DNA of 64,000 bases from CAYZWU01 sp964482235 (GTDB lineage Bacteria > Planctomycetota > B15-G4 > CAYZWU01): contig CAYZWU010000005.1 of the NCBI GenBank assembly GCA_964482235.1, forward strand, positions 62,001 to 126,000. Direction: 5' to 3'. Made by a program: the position numbers and the translations under genes. A model generated the notes under the pieces. The model searched no databases. It saw only the letters and a list, made by a program, of their open reading frames with translations, and had not been told where the DNA came from. The first letter of the stretch is position 1. Every line of letters begins with the position of its first letter. Shown here one piece after another: positions 24,358 through 33,402 of this stretch.

Positions 24358-26289
24358 ATGAAGATGCGGCGCGAATCGGAACCGCTCGACGATACAGACA
24401 GCACGGGGAAACCGATGACCGGAACGGTAACAGCGGATCAATCATCATGCCCCCCCTTCCTCGCCGGATGGCGGCCCTATCTCCTGATCGCGGCCGCGGG
24501 GGCGCTGCTCTTCGGCCAGTGCGCCTTCTTCGACTTCACCCTTTGCGACGACTACAGGGATATCGTCGAGAAGCGGGAGTACAACGAGAGCCTCTCCAGG
24601 ATCCCGGGGACGTTCTCGGAAAGCTTCGGCAGCCTCTACCGCCCCATCCTGCGGATCAGCTGGATCGTGGACGCGTCGATGGGCGGAACGGATCCCTTCG
24701 TCTACCATGTCACGAACGTGATCTATCATCTCGCGGCATCGTGCCTGGTCTTCGCCGCCCTCGTCGTCCTTCGGCAGGGCCGGCCCCTTGCCTTCTTCCT
24801 GGCACTGGTCTTCACCCTCCATCCCATCGTGGTGCAGGCCGTGGCCTGGATTCCCGGGCGAAACGACTCGATCCTCGCCATCTTCGTGCTCCTGAGCCTG
24901 CTCTTCCTGGTCCGCGCCAGGAGAGGCGGGTCATGGCTCCTCGCGGCGGCACACTTCCTCTTTTTCGCGCTGGCCCTCTTCACCAAGGAGAGCGCGGCTG
25001 TCTTCCCTCTCCTCGGGCTCTTCCTTCTCTGGCTCGATGAAAGGGAAAAGTTCTTCTCGAAGAGCACCGCGATCCTCGTCGCCGGCTGGGTCGTGATCGG
25101 AGCCGGCTGGCTGCTGGCCCGGGGAGCCGCCGTCTCGACCACCCATGATCCGGACGTGGTGGGCCTTGCGCCTCTTCTCGAGAACGCCCTCACCCTACCG
25201 GCGCTTCTCGGCAAGATGATCGTGCCGTGGAAGCTCTCCGGTGTGGCCACCTTCGACTGGATCTCCATCGGCGCCGGATTCATCCTTGCGGCTGTCGTGG
25301 CCGTTCTCTCCTTCCGCCTCGACAGGACGGATCTGCGGCTCGTGGCCTTCGGAGCTCTCTGGCTGCTCCTGTTCCAGGCTCCCGCCCTCTTCTACAGGCT
25401 GCCGCACGCGGACGATCATTACGACTACCTGGAGCACCGCGCCTACGTGCCCCTCTTCGGCCTCCTCGTCATCGCGTCGCGCCTGCTGGCCCGGTTTCGA
25501 TTCTCCTTCAACAGCAAGGCGGCGAAGGTCTGGGCCGCCATCCTGCTGGCGCTCCTGGCGGTCCGCGCCTTCGCCTACAGCACGACATTCAGGGAAAGGG
25601 AGATCTTCTGGGAGAAGGCAATCGCCTCCGATCCCACGCGGGCGACCTTTCACGCCGTCCAGGGAGAGCTCTACTGCTCCAGGAACGAGCTCGGAAAAGC
25701 GGAGAAGTACCTGCTGAAGGCCCTCGAGGTCTCGGTTCTCGAAGACCCGGACAACTATGCCAACCTGGGTGTGATCTACAGGAAGATGAATCGCCACGCC
25801 GAATCGCTGAAGTACTTCGAGAAGGCGGCCGCCATTGACCCGAAGAGCTCGCGATTCCGCTGCTCCCTGGGCCGGGCCTTGGACCTCTGCGGCCAGAGCG
25901 ACGAGGCGGAGCGGGAGCTGAAGAAAGCCGTGGAGCTCGATCCACGCAACAAGGACGCCTACCTCTTTCTCGTCGGCCTCTACTCCGCCCGGAAGGAAAA
26001 CGAGAAGGCCTCGCGCGCCTGCTCCGAGGTGTTGCGGATCGACCCCGAGAACCACGTGGCCTGCTACATCATGGGACGGCTCCTCGCCGAGCGTGGAGAG
26101 CACGAAAAGGCGGCAAAGATGTGGAAGAAGGCGATCGCCATCGAGCCGGGCTACCTGGCCTCCTATCCGGCCCTCATCAACTGGCTGCTGGAAAGAGATA
26201 GATTGGACGAGGCCCGCCGCTACACCATGGAGTACCTGAATCGCGGAGGAAGCATCCCAGCCGAGGCTCTCCGCGCCATGGGCCTCTGA
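24358..26289 (+). CDS. TMTC-like membrane glycosyltransferase with TPR repeats
   Basis: About 643 residues if the ATG at 24358 is used; 24415 is an alternative start with GGGGAAA ahead. The first ~400 residues contain some nine to ten membrane helices. The first outside loop carries an Asp-Asp pair (TLCDDYRD), the hallmark of GT-C enzymes, and the segment HPIVVQAVAWIPGRND is characteristic of TMTC/O-mannosyltransferase-like proteins. The last ~230 residues are five or six tetratricopeptide repeats (YANLGVIYRKMNRHAESLKYF and onward). It probably moves a sugar from a lipid carrier to exported protein. It is divergent from GH65, with a 73-base gap between the starts. Confidence 0.85.
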   Translation: MKMRRESEPLDDTDSTGKPMTGTVTADQSSCPPFLAGWRPYLLIAAAGALLFGQCAFFDFTLCDDYRDIVEKREYNESLSRIPGTFSESFGSLYRPILRISWIVDASMGGTDPFVYHVTNVIYHLAASCLVFAALVVLRQGRPLAFFLALVFTLHPIVVQAVAWIPGRNDSILAIFVLLSLLFLVRARRGGSWLLAAAHFLFFALALFTKESAAVFPLLGLFLLWLDEREKFFSKSTAILVAGWVVIGAGWLLARGAAVSTTHDPDVVGLAPLLENALTLPALLGKMIVPWKLSGVATFDWISIGAGFILAAVVAVLSFRLDRTDLRLVAFGALWLLLFQAPALFYRLPHADDHYDYLEHRAYVPLFGLLVIASRLLARFRFSFNSKAAKVWAAILLALLAVRAFAYSTTFREREIFWEKAIASDPTRATFHAVQGELYCSRNELGKAEKYLLKALEVSVLEDPDNYANLGVIYRKMNRHAESLKYFEKAAAIDPKSSRFRCSLGRALDLCGQSDEAERELKKAVELDPRNKDAYLFLVGLYSARKENEKASRACSEVLRIDPENHVACYIMGRLLAERGEHEKAAKMWKKAIAIEPGYLASYPALINWLLERDRLDEARRYTMEYLNRGGSIPAEALRAMGL

Positions 26290-26300
26290 CGAAGCCGGAT

Positions 26301-28217
26301 CTACCGCCGCGAGGCAATGAACCGGACCTCGAGCTTCTCACCCTTCTTCATCTCTCCTGTCACGGGCAGGAGGATGAAGTCGTCGGTGATCAGGGAGGCC
26401 GGCCCGTCGTTGCCCTCGACCGTCATATCGGACAGGCGGAAGGGGAAGAGGGCGGCCGGCGGACGCTGCGGCGGGCCGTCGATGTTCGCCGTCACCTCGA
26501 AGACGAAGCGGATCCTGCCTTCCTCGAGGGCGGTCCAGGAGAGCCTTCCCTGCTGATCGGGATCGCGGACCCCGGCGACCCTCGCCTCCCAGGCGGGATC
26601 GCCGTAGAACGCCACCGTGTCCCTGTCCCACTGCAGCCCCAGCTCGTCCCTGGACCGGACCTCCAGCTCCATGGCGATCCGGTTGATCAGGTTCTGGTCC
26701 TGCTCGATGTCGTACTGGTCGATCACCTTGCCGAGGCTCCCGGGGTACTCGCGATGGAGACGCTCCAGCAAGGCCTGGTTGTTCAGGAAGAACGACTCGG
26801 CCAGCGTGTGCTGCCCCTGCATCCGGATGAAGTACGACATCACCCCGTGTCCGCCGTAGCCGAACCACGTGGACACGGTGTAGCCGAACATCTGGCGCAC
26901 GCCGCCCGTGCGCATCCACGCCGCGGCCATGGCGTCCTGGGTCTCGATCCGGCCCATCAGGCAGTTCCCTGCCGCGCAGTAGACCTTCGGGTTGGGCGAC
27001 AGGACATCGAAACGCTTTCCCTCCCTGTTCTGCCCGAAGAGCTGCCCCTTGTCGCAGAGGAAGCGGCCGCTCTCGAAGGCATAGCCGATCTGCCAGTCGT
27101 GCTCCGTGGCGTGGCCGCTTGTGGCGAAGAGGTCGGGCTTCCCTTCCCCAAGCGTCCGGACCAGCGCCTCCGTGGCATCGGGAGGGCAGCTCAGCTCCTC
27201 GGGCTCCTTGCCCGGCTTCCGGACCCGCACGAGGCTCTGCTTCGTCTCGGAGTAGCAGCGCCCTTCCGCGAAGTAGTCGAGATCGAGGTTGCATCCGGCA
27301 GCGGCGCGCCTCACATCGAGGGGAGTTTTCTCGCGGGCGATGCGCAGGGCATCCTCGGCCTCGTAGCCCGTGAGGATGCCCCAGATCACGTCGCCGAAGG
27401 GATCGGAGTCCAGTCTGCGTGTGATCCTGTGGACGGCGGCCACGAAGGAACGCCCCGATTCGGACGGAGTTGCCACGAAGCAGGCGTACCGGGGAAAGAG
27501 GGCTTTCAACTCTTCCAGCGATTCCGTCACATCGAGAGGATAGAGGATCACGGCAGCGTCGTGCTTTGCCGCGAGGACGTCCACCACCTTCCTCCAGCCG
27601 GCGTCCTCGTAGACTGTCCGGCGCACCACCACCGCGTAGTCGCTCTTCTTTCCCGCCGGGATCCTCTCGACGCGGCCTGCATCGAGTTTCGTGCCGGCCG
27701 GGAAGCGGCACGACAGGCAGATCCTCCGGAACCAGTAGCAGGTGGATCCCTGATCGAAGCGGAGCGACAGCTCGTTGCGGCCCTGCTCGAGATACTTCGT
27801 CACCAGGAGCCGGTCCATGTCGAAGTGGTGCGTGCCCACATCCCACCTTGCCACAACCGGCTCGTTGTTGATCAGCAGGGAGATGACCGACGTGCCGCCC
27901 AGCTTGCCCGCTGCGCCGGAGGAGAGGTGCTCGATCCCGAGGACGGCGCGAACGGGAAGCTCGGGCAGATCGAAGGACCAGGAGATCCGGCTGCCGCCCG
28001 CCGCATAGAGGACGAGGCTGCGATTCGCGTCCTGCGGATTCGGCTGGGTATGCACGAGCCGAGGTGGTGTGCCGTTCGTGTCAGGACCCTTCCCGCTGCT
28101 GAAGTCGAGAAAGAAGTCCTTCTCCACCCAGGTCTCCTCCCCATCGGAGACTTCCCCTTGCGACAGGTCTGCGGCACAGAACAGAAAGATCACGCCGAAA
28201 AGGACCGAAAGTCTCAT
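26301..28217 (-). CDS. Exported gingipain (C25)-like cysteine peptidase
   Basis: The ATG at 28217 has a GGAGGCAGG site and a signal peptide (MRLSVLFGVIFLFCAADLSQG). Of 638 residues, the first ~190 look like a beta-sandwich. The centre has the clan CD dyad pattern of C25 and caspase-like peptidases: TSGHATEHDW with His369 and CAAGNCLMGRIE with Cys419, each after a hydrophobic strand. A C-terminal beta domain follows. Overall similarity to gingipains is by motif only, and the His-Cys gap (50) is longer than in gingipain R. It may process secreted proteins. It converges on the TMTC-like gene with only 11 bases between stops. Confidence 0.72.
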   Translation of the reverse strand: MRLSVLFGVIFLFCAADLSQGEVSDGEETWVEKDFFLDFSSGKGPDTNGTPPRLVHTQPNPQDANRSLVLYAAGGSRISWSFDLPELPVRAVLGIEHLSSGAAGKLGGTSVISLLINNEPVVARWDVGTHHFDMDRLLVTKYLEQGRNELSLRFDQGSTCYWFRRICLSCRFPAGTKLDAGRVERIPAGKKSDYAVVVRRTVYEDAGWRKVVDVLAAKHDAAVILYPLDVTESLEELKALFPRYACFVATPSESGRSFVAAVHRITRRLDSDPFGDVIWGILTGYEAEDALRIAREKTPLDVRRAAAGCNLDLDYFAEGRCYSETKQSLVRVRKPGKEPEELSCPPDATEALVRTLGEGKPDLFATSGHATEHDWQIGYAFESGRFLCDKGQLFGQNREGKRFDVLSPNPKVYCAAGNCLMGRIETQDAMAAAWMRTGGVRQMFGYTVSTWFGYGGHGVMSYFIRMQGQHTLAESFFLNNQALLERLHREYPGSLGKVIDQYDIEQDQNLINRIAMELEVRSRDELGLQWDRDTVAFYGDPAWEARVAGVRDPDQQGRLSWTALEEGRIRFVFEVTANIDGPPQRPPAALFPFRLSDMTVEGNDGPASLITDDFILLPVTGEMKKGEKLEVRFIASRR

Positions 28218-28381
28218 CGCCTGCCTCCATGGCCGATTCTCTCTGCCAGATAGGCAAATCGGGCAGATTTTGATACAGTGTCGGATGCGCCTGAGATCGG
28301 TCTTTTCCTTGAACGACGACCTTGACACTACCGGTCCTTGGCCGGCAGGCCGCAGACGCTCTTCGAAAAGGAGGTTCTATC

Positions 28382-29686
28382 ATGTCCAGGGCCAGAATTC
28401 CTCTCATCGTCGCTCTTTTCTGTCTCACCGCCGGGGCGGCATTTTGCAGCACGATCTACGTGCCCGACGATTTCGCCACGATTCAGGGGGCGATTTCTGC
28501 CGCGGCCGACGGCGACACCATCATCGTGCGGCATGGCATCTATCATGAAAACATCGACTTCCTCGGCAAGGCCGTCACGTTGAAGAGCGAGAAGGGCCCT
28601 GCCGCGACGACGATCGACGGGAGCCAGGCCGGTCCCGTGGCGATCTTCCAGGGCGGCGAGGGGACCGGCTCGATCCTTCAGGGATTCTTCCTGACTGGCG
28701 GCAGCGCAGCCGAGGGAGCGGGGATCCTGTGCCTGAACGGCTCGTCGCCGCAGATCCTGAAAAACGTGATCACGGAGAACACGGCCAGCTGGGGCGGCGG
28801 AATCTACTGCTCCACATCCACCGCTCCGGTGATCAAGGACAACATCATCTCCCACAACTCGGCCCTATCGGGCGGCGGCATCGGCATCTGGCTGGCCGAC
28901 CCGGAGATCACGAACAACATCATTATCCACAACACGGCCACGTCGGGAGGCGGACTCAACTGCGAGGTCTCGTCCCCCTTCATCACGAACAACACGATCA
29001 CGGATAACCAGGCCACGTCGAACGGCGGCGGCATCCGCTGCATCCATTGCTTCTCGCAGATCACGAACACGATCATCTGGGGGAACCAGGCGACGACCGG
29101 GCCGGAGATCGATCTCGATTCCACGAGCGATCCCATTGTCGCCTACTGCGACGTGAAGGGCGGATGGCCCGGCACGTACAACATCGACGCGGATCCGCTC
29201 TTCGTGGAGGCGGCGATCGACGACCGGCACCTGACCTACACCTCGCCCTGCAGGGACCGGGGCGACCACTACGCCCCGAACATTCCGGAAAGGGATTTCG
29301 AGGGAGATCTCCGCGACCCCTGCGGCATTCCCGACATCGGCGCCGACGAGCACCGGACCCACCTCTACTGCATGGGCGACATCGTCCCGGGTGCTCCGTG
29401 CAGCGTGAGGCTCACGGCAGTTCCCAACTGCACCGCCTGGCTCGTTGCCGGCTCCGGGCTGCTCGATCCGCCATACCCCACCCAGTACGGCGATCTGTAC
29501 ATCCTGCCGCCCTTCCGGCAGATCCCGCTCGGCCTTGTTCCGTCCAGCGGAGTGATTTTCTTTCCGGCCCAGGTGCCGTCATACTGGAATTCGGGCGAAT
29601 CGCACTACTTCCAGGCCCTGGTGGAGTTCGCGCCGCCTCTGAGCTATCTCTACCTGTCCAACCTGATGGCGCTGACCGTGGAATAG
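28382..29686 (+). CDS. Secreted right-handed beta-helix protein (copy 3)
   Basis: AAGGAGG seven bases ahead picks the ATG at 28382. The 434-residue product has a signal peptide (MSRARIPLIVALFCLTAGAAF) and the family opening STIYVPDDFATIQGAISAAADGDTI. The helical repeat stack is shorter than in copies 1 and 2 (about nine NxIxxNxAxxGGG turns). DIGADEHRTHLYCMGD and the shared C-terminal domain with GSGLLDPPYPTQYGDLY follow. It ends ten bases from the stop of the convergent esterase. Its role is unknown. Confidence 0.88.
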   Translation: MSRARIPLIVALFCLTAGAAFCSTIYVPDDFATIQGAISAAADGDTIIVRHGIYHENIDFLGKAVTLKSEKGPAATTIDGSQAGPVAIFQGGEGTGSILQGFFLTGGSAAEGAGILCLNGSSPQILKNVITENTASWGGGIYCSTSTAPVIKDNIISHNSALSGGGIGIWLADPEITNNIIIHNTATSGGGLNCEVSSPFITNNTITDNQATSNGGGIRCIHCFSQITNTIIWGNQATTGPEIDLDSTSDPIVAYCDVKGGWPGTYNIDADPLFVEAAIDDRHLTYTSPCRDRGDHYAPNIPERDFEGDLRDPCGIPDIGADEHRTHLYCMGDIVPGAPCSVRLTAVPNCTAWLVAGSGLLDPPYPTQYGDLYILPPFRQIPLGLVPSSGVIFFPAQVPSYWNSGESHYFQALVEFAPPLSYLYLSNLMALTVE

Positions 29687-29696
29687 AAGACAAGAG

Positions 29697-30953
29697 CTAC
29701 AGCCACGACTCCGTGCCCTTGAGTTGATGGCGGTACTTCCTTGCGATCTCGGAATCCGCCCGGTATCGAGCGAGGCGCTCCTGCACCCTCTTCTTTCCGT
29801 CGCTGTCGGCGAGGTAGCATCGATCCCGTACAGCGAGACAGGCATCGATCGCGCCCTTCAGATCACCGCTTTCATGGTATTGATCCGCCGTTTCCGAAAG
29901 GGCGTCGGCCTGCTCGTCGTGTTTTGCCTTGCGATCGAGATACGCCTTCTTCACCTCACCGTGATACGAGGTGCCGTTGAAGTCCCTGTCGAAATCGTGC
30001 CACTGCCGAAGCCACTTCGCGTTCCTGTCCGCGTCGATGAGCTTCTTCACCTTTCTTCCTGCCGACACGCTCTTCTCCTCGATCTTCCTCAAGGTCGAGG
30101 CGGCTTTCCGGTACCACTTCTTCTTCTCGTGCTCCTCGATGCAGATCCCGGAAAGGGCCTGGAACGCCCGGGAGTACTTCTTGTCCCCGTACATCTTCAT
30201 GCCGTACTCGAGATAGTCCTCCGGCGTGTTCAGGGCCTGCCCGTTGCTGTCGAGCCAGTCGAGCGCCTCCTCCATCGTTCTCCTGTCCATCCGGTGGGCG
30301 AGGCCGGGCACTCCCCTGAAGAAGAGGAGATCCTTCCATCCCGCCTTCTCGAAAGCCTCCCTGGCCTTGACCCCGTAGCTGTAGGCCACGACGTCGTCGG
30401 CATCGCCGTGGATGATGACCACGGCGACCTTGTCCGCATTCTCATTCTTCACGAGCCCGGTGTTCGGCAGGCCGCCGGACACGCAGAGGAAGCCGGCAAA
30501 CCGGTCGATTGCACGAAGGCCGAAACCGAAGGTGTAGAAACCTCCCCGCGAGAATCCGCCGATGAACGCCCTGCGGACGGTGTAGCTCTTCTCCACCTCG
30601 TCGAGCACATCGATGATCCTGTCGAACTCGCGATCCTGCCAGCTGCCGTTCTCCCGGGCGTCGGGAAAGACGACGATCCAGTCGGGCTTGAATCGCTGGC
30701 TGAGATAGGCGCGCGACGATCTGCTGTGGCTGCCGCCGGCTCCGTGAAGCCAGATGAGCAGGGTGGCGCCTTTTCGCCGATCGTACGACTCGGGGACATG
30801 GATCGTGTAGACGGCGCCGAGGGGGGCTGTTCTCACGAACTGGCCGCTCTCCGCCGACATCGCGGATCCCGACGCGTCGCACGTCGCGACGGAGAGAGCG
30901 CCGAGAAGGAAGACGAACGGTAGAAAGGAAGGAGCGGGAAACGTCCTGGGCAT
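29697..30953 (-). CDS. Exported alpha/beta-hydrolase esterase (PHB depolymerase-like)
   Basis: The ATG at 30953 has AAGGAGAGG ahead and opens a signal peptide (MPRTFPAPSFLPFVFLLGAL). Residues ~40-250 form an alpha/beta hydrolase with oxyanion-type IWLHGAGG, nucleophile elbow GGFSRGG, the acid Asp in HGDADDVV and the His in GLAHRMD. This matches the esterase/polyhydroxybutyrate depolymerase-like group, which includes feruloyl and acetylxylan esterases. The C-terminal ~160 residues are Lys/Glu/Arg-rich helices, probably coiled coil or TPR-like, and unusual for this family. The substrate is unknown. Confidence 0.82.
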   Translation of the reverse strand: MPRTFPAPSFLPFVFLLGALSVATCDASGSAMSAESGQFVRTAPLGAVYTIHVPESYDRRKGATLLIWLHGAGGSHSRSSRAYLSQRFKPDWIVVFPDARENGSWQDREFDRIIDVLDEVEKSYTVRRAFIGGFSRGGFYTFGFGLRAIDRFAGFLCVSGGLPNTGLVKNENADKVAVVIIHGDADDVVAYSYGVKAREAFEKAGWKDLLFFRGVPGLAHRMDRRTMEEALDWLDSNGQALNTPEDYLEYGMKMYGDKKYSRAFQALSGICIEEHEKKKWYRKAASTLRKIEEKSVSAGRKVKKLIDADRNAKWLRQWHDFDRDFNGTSYHGEVKKAYLDRKAKHDEQADALSETADQYHESGDLKGAIDACLAVRDRCYLADSDGKKRVQERLARYRADSEIARKYRHQLKGTESWL

Positions 30954-31034
30954 GAGGCCTCTCCTTCTGTTGCAGATCGATGATGCTCGCGGCATCACAC
31001 CCGTGCTCGATCCGGGGATCGATAATGGCTCGGG

Positions 31035-32567
31035 CTATCTCCCGCCCCCGCTGTAACCGAGTTCCTGGAGGCTGCGCCGCAGGTCGTCGGGGATGTCGTT
31101 GCGCTGGGCTCCCTCTTCTCCCTTCCTCGAGGCGGACGACGCGGCCCTCTCCAGCAAGACCTTCTTGACCTCGAGCATCCGTTTCACCGTCGCGGCCTTG
31201 GCGGATGAGATGTCGCTTTCCTCGCCGGGATCCTCCCCGAGGTCGAAGAGGCGGATCGTCTCCTCGATCACTCGGTCCCCGGCGGAGAACGGATCCGCGG
31301 GAGCCCACTCTTTGGTTTCCTCGCAGATCAGCTTGTAACGGCCGTGGAGCAGGCCCGTCCTTTTCAAGTAGGCATCGTCTTTGGGTATGCCTGTCAGATC
31401 GAGTAGGGCAGGCAGGTTCTCGACATCGTCTCCCCTGATGGCCGGCATAAGAGAGCGGCCGAAGGGGGCGTCCCGGCCTTCCATGTCAAGGAGATCGATC
31501 AGTGTGGGAAAAATATCGTAGATCGTTGCGCATGCATCCACCGTGACGCCTTTTCCGATCCTTTGCGGTCCGACCATGAGCAGGGGGATGCTGACCGAGC
31601 TCTGAAAGAGGTTCTTGCGGTGGCCGGAAAAGCCGTGCTCGAAGAACTCCTCGCCATGGTCCGAGGTCACGATGATCAATGTGTTCTCGATCACGTCGGC
31701 GTCCAAGGAGGCGATTCCGCGATAGAGACGCTCGATGTTGCTGTCCACCCAGGCGATCTCGCCGTCGTAGAGGGCTCGGAGGCGGTCGAGGTCTTCGGGC
31801 TGCATCTCCTCGTTGTAGCGGGAATCGCTCGTCACCCCCCTGCCGTTCACCCAGCCGTGGTAGGGCGGACCGAAGCGGCTGTCGAAAGGCGGCGGAGGCA
31901 GGTAGTCGTTGTGCACATCGAAATAATGAAGAAAGAGAAAAAACGGCTTGCCCGAGCCGCGCGACGCCCAATCCTTGACGAAGGCGAGCCCCTGCTCGCT
32001 CACCGTCTCGCTGGTCACCATCTCGTGGGCTGCAAAACGGGTGCGCGGACCGTCGCCACTGTTTCCGCTCCCGGGACGCCTGGCGCCGGCCGCGTCGCGT
32101 GAAGGCATGCACGACGTGTAGACATCGAAGCCCTTGTCGAAGCCGAAGACCGGACTCAGGTACGAACCCGAGTAGTAGCCGGCTGTGGCGTAACCCTCGT
32201 CGCGGAGGATCTCGGCCAGCATGGGGATCCCGTCAGGAAGCGGTACGCGGTCGTTGACCATGCCGTGTGCCTGGTCCGGCAGACCGGTCATGAGCGAATA
32301 GTGAGCCGGCAGGGTCCACGACGAGGTGCTGACGGCATTGGAGAAAAGCGCGCCGTCCCCGGCGAGCTCGTCGAGAAAGGGCGTGGTGCTGCGCCCCATG
32401 GGCCGGTGGCCGTAGACGCCCATCCTGTCCGGCCGCAATGTATCGATGGAGATCAGGATGATGTTCGGCGGACGCTCGCGTTTGAACACGATCCAGGCCG
32501 CCGCACCAAGGACGACGGCAACGACAACGAAAATCGCGAGCCTTGCTGTGATGCTGCCTTTCCGCAT
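31035..32567 (-). CDS. Membrane-anchored sulfatase-fold hydrolase
   Basis: 510 residues with an N-terminal membrane anchor (ARLAIFVVVAVVLGAAAWIV) and the alkaline-phosphatase-superfamily fold: IILISIDTLRPDRMGVYG metal site, SWTLPAHYSLMTG nucleophile loop, and VTSDHGEEFFEHGFSGHR. As in the 11.7 kb enzyme the nucleophile position is Thr, not Cys/Ser, so it is unlikely to be a formylglycine sulfatase and may be a phospho- or phosphonate-acting enzyme. It is periplasmic by topology. The C-terminus (RRSLQELGYSGG) resembles tails of this group. ATG 32567 was taken; an alternative start lies 12 bases upstream. Confidence 0.82.
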   Translation of the reverse strand: MRKGSITARLAIFVVVAVVLGAAAWIVFKRERPPNIILISIDTLRPDRMGVYGHRPMGRSTTPFLDELAGDGALFSNAVSTSSWTLPAHYSLMTGLPDQAHGMVNDRVPLPDGIPMLAEILRDEGYATAGYYSGSYLSPVFGFDKGFDVYTSCMPSRDAAGARRPGSGNSGDGPRTRFAAHEMVTSETVSEQGLAFVKDWASRGSGKPFFLFLHYFDVHNDYLPPPPFDSRFGPPYHGWVNGRGVTSDSRYNEEMQPEDLDRLRALYDGEIAWVDSNIERLYRGIASLDADVIENTLIIVTSDHGEEFFEHGFSGHRKNLFQSSVSIPLLMVGPQRIGKGVTVDACATIYDIFPTLIDLLDMEGRDAPFGRSLMPAIRGDDVENLPALLDLTGIPKDDAYLKRTGLLHGRYKLICEETKEWAPADPFSAGDRVIEETIRLFDLGEDPGEESDISSAKAATVKRMLEVKKVLLERAASSASRKGEEGAQRNDIPDDLRRSLQELGYSGGGR

Positions 32568-32662
32568 GCGTGACACCAAAAAGGGAATCGATCGAACGAG
32601 TGAACGGCACTATAAACCGTTTCGACGCGGTCCACAAGACGCCAGATCGATGCCCACCCAGG

Positions 32663-33190
32663 CTACTCGGTCATGATCAGACAGAGGTTGCTCAGCTCCG
32701 TCCCCATCAGGGCCTGGACCGGGATGGTCGTGCCGGGCGGGAGTGCGGCGGCCACGGTTCGCGTGATGAGGCGCACACCGTTGTCCGGTATGGGATGGAA
32801 GTGGATTCTGTGCTCCCAGGGCGGCATCAGCCAGAAGTCGCCGTACACCGTGGGATCCGGTGCCGGCCGGATGCCCGACCCTTTCGTGATGAGAAAACCT
32901 TGCAGGACAGATCCCGGGCCTTCCCCGTTCTTGAAGAGCACGACGCTCCCGGCGTCGTTTCCGTCGATGGTCGTGGCATGGGGACCGAACTCGCTCTTCA
33001 CAATGACGGCTTTTCCATTGAAGTCGATATTTTCCTGATAGGTTCCGGGTCAGACGATGATCGTGTCACCGGCAACGGACGCGTCGACCGCGGCCTGGAT
33101 GGTCGAATGGTCGTCTGGCACGTAGATCGTTGCCGGGATAGCGGGTGCCGCGAGAAGGAAACAGATCGAAGCAAAAAGGACCGAACTCAT
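32663..33190 (-). pseudogene. Decayed beta-helix protein gene (copy 4)
   Basis: The start (ATG 33190, GGAGGTGG ahead) and signal peptide are intact, and the opening ATIYVPDDHSTIQAAVDASVAGDTIIV is that of the other three copies. A TGA (33050-33052) then stands where those copies have the Arg of IVRPGTY; CGA to TGA would explain it. Reading resumes in frame (PGTYQENIDF) but after GFLITKG it jumps straight to GSGIRPAPDPTVYGDFW, the shared C-terminal domain. The whole helix, some 280 codons, is missing. Two independent lesions make a functional protein unlikely. Confidence 0.85.
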
Positions 33191-33222
33191 GGGAGCCACC
33201 TCCATCAGAATCGCTGACATCC

Positions 33223-33258
33223 ATCGAGGACAATTATTATACATTGAACGTCCTCGAT
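33223..33258 (-). promoter_or_regulatory. Inverted repeat bracketing a -10 box
   Basis: ATCGAGGAC (33223-33231) and GTCCTCGAT (33250-33258) are perfect nine-base inverted repeats 18 bases apart. The spacer contains TATAAT when read on the minus strand (33236-33241), at the right distance to serve the decayed beta-helix gene starting at 33190. The -35 region is weak. The layout suggests an operator around a promoter, or a cruciform or hairpin at the RNA 5' end. Confidence 0.45.
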
Positions 33259-33402
33259 CTAAAATGGGATACATAGCCACGTGGTCGCAGCGGGATTTTC
33301 TTTTCACCCACACTATTCGATCTCGATTCCGTATATCATGGTGAAGCCGCCATGCTCACGAATCGAAGACTGTCCGATGAGGGATGAATCCATGGAGAGA
33401 GA

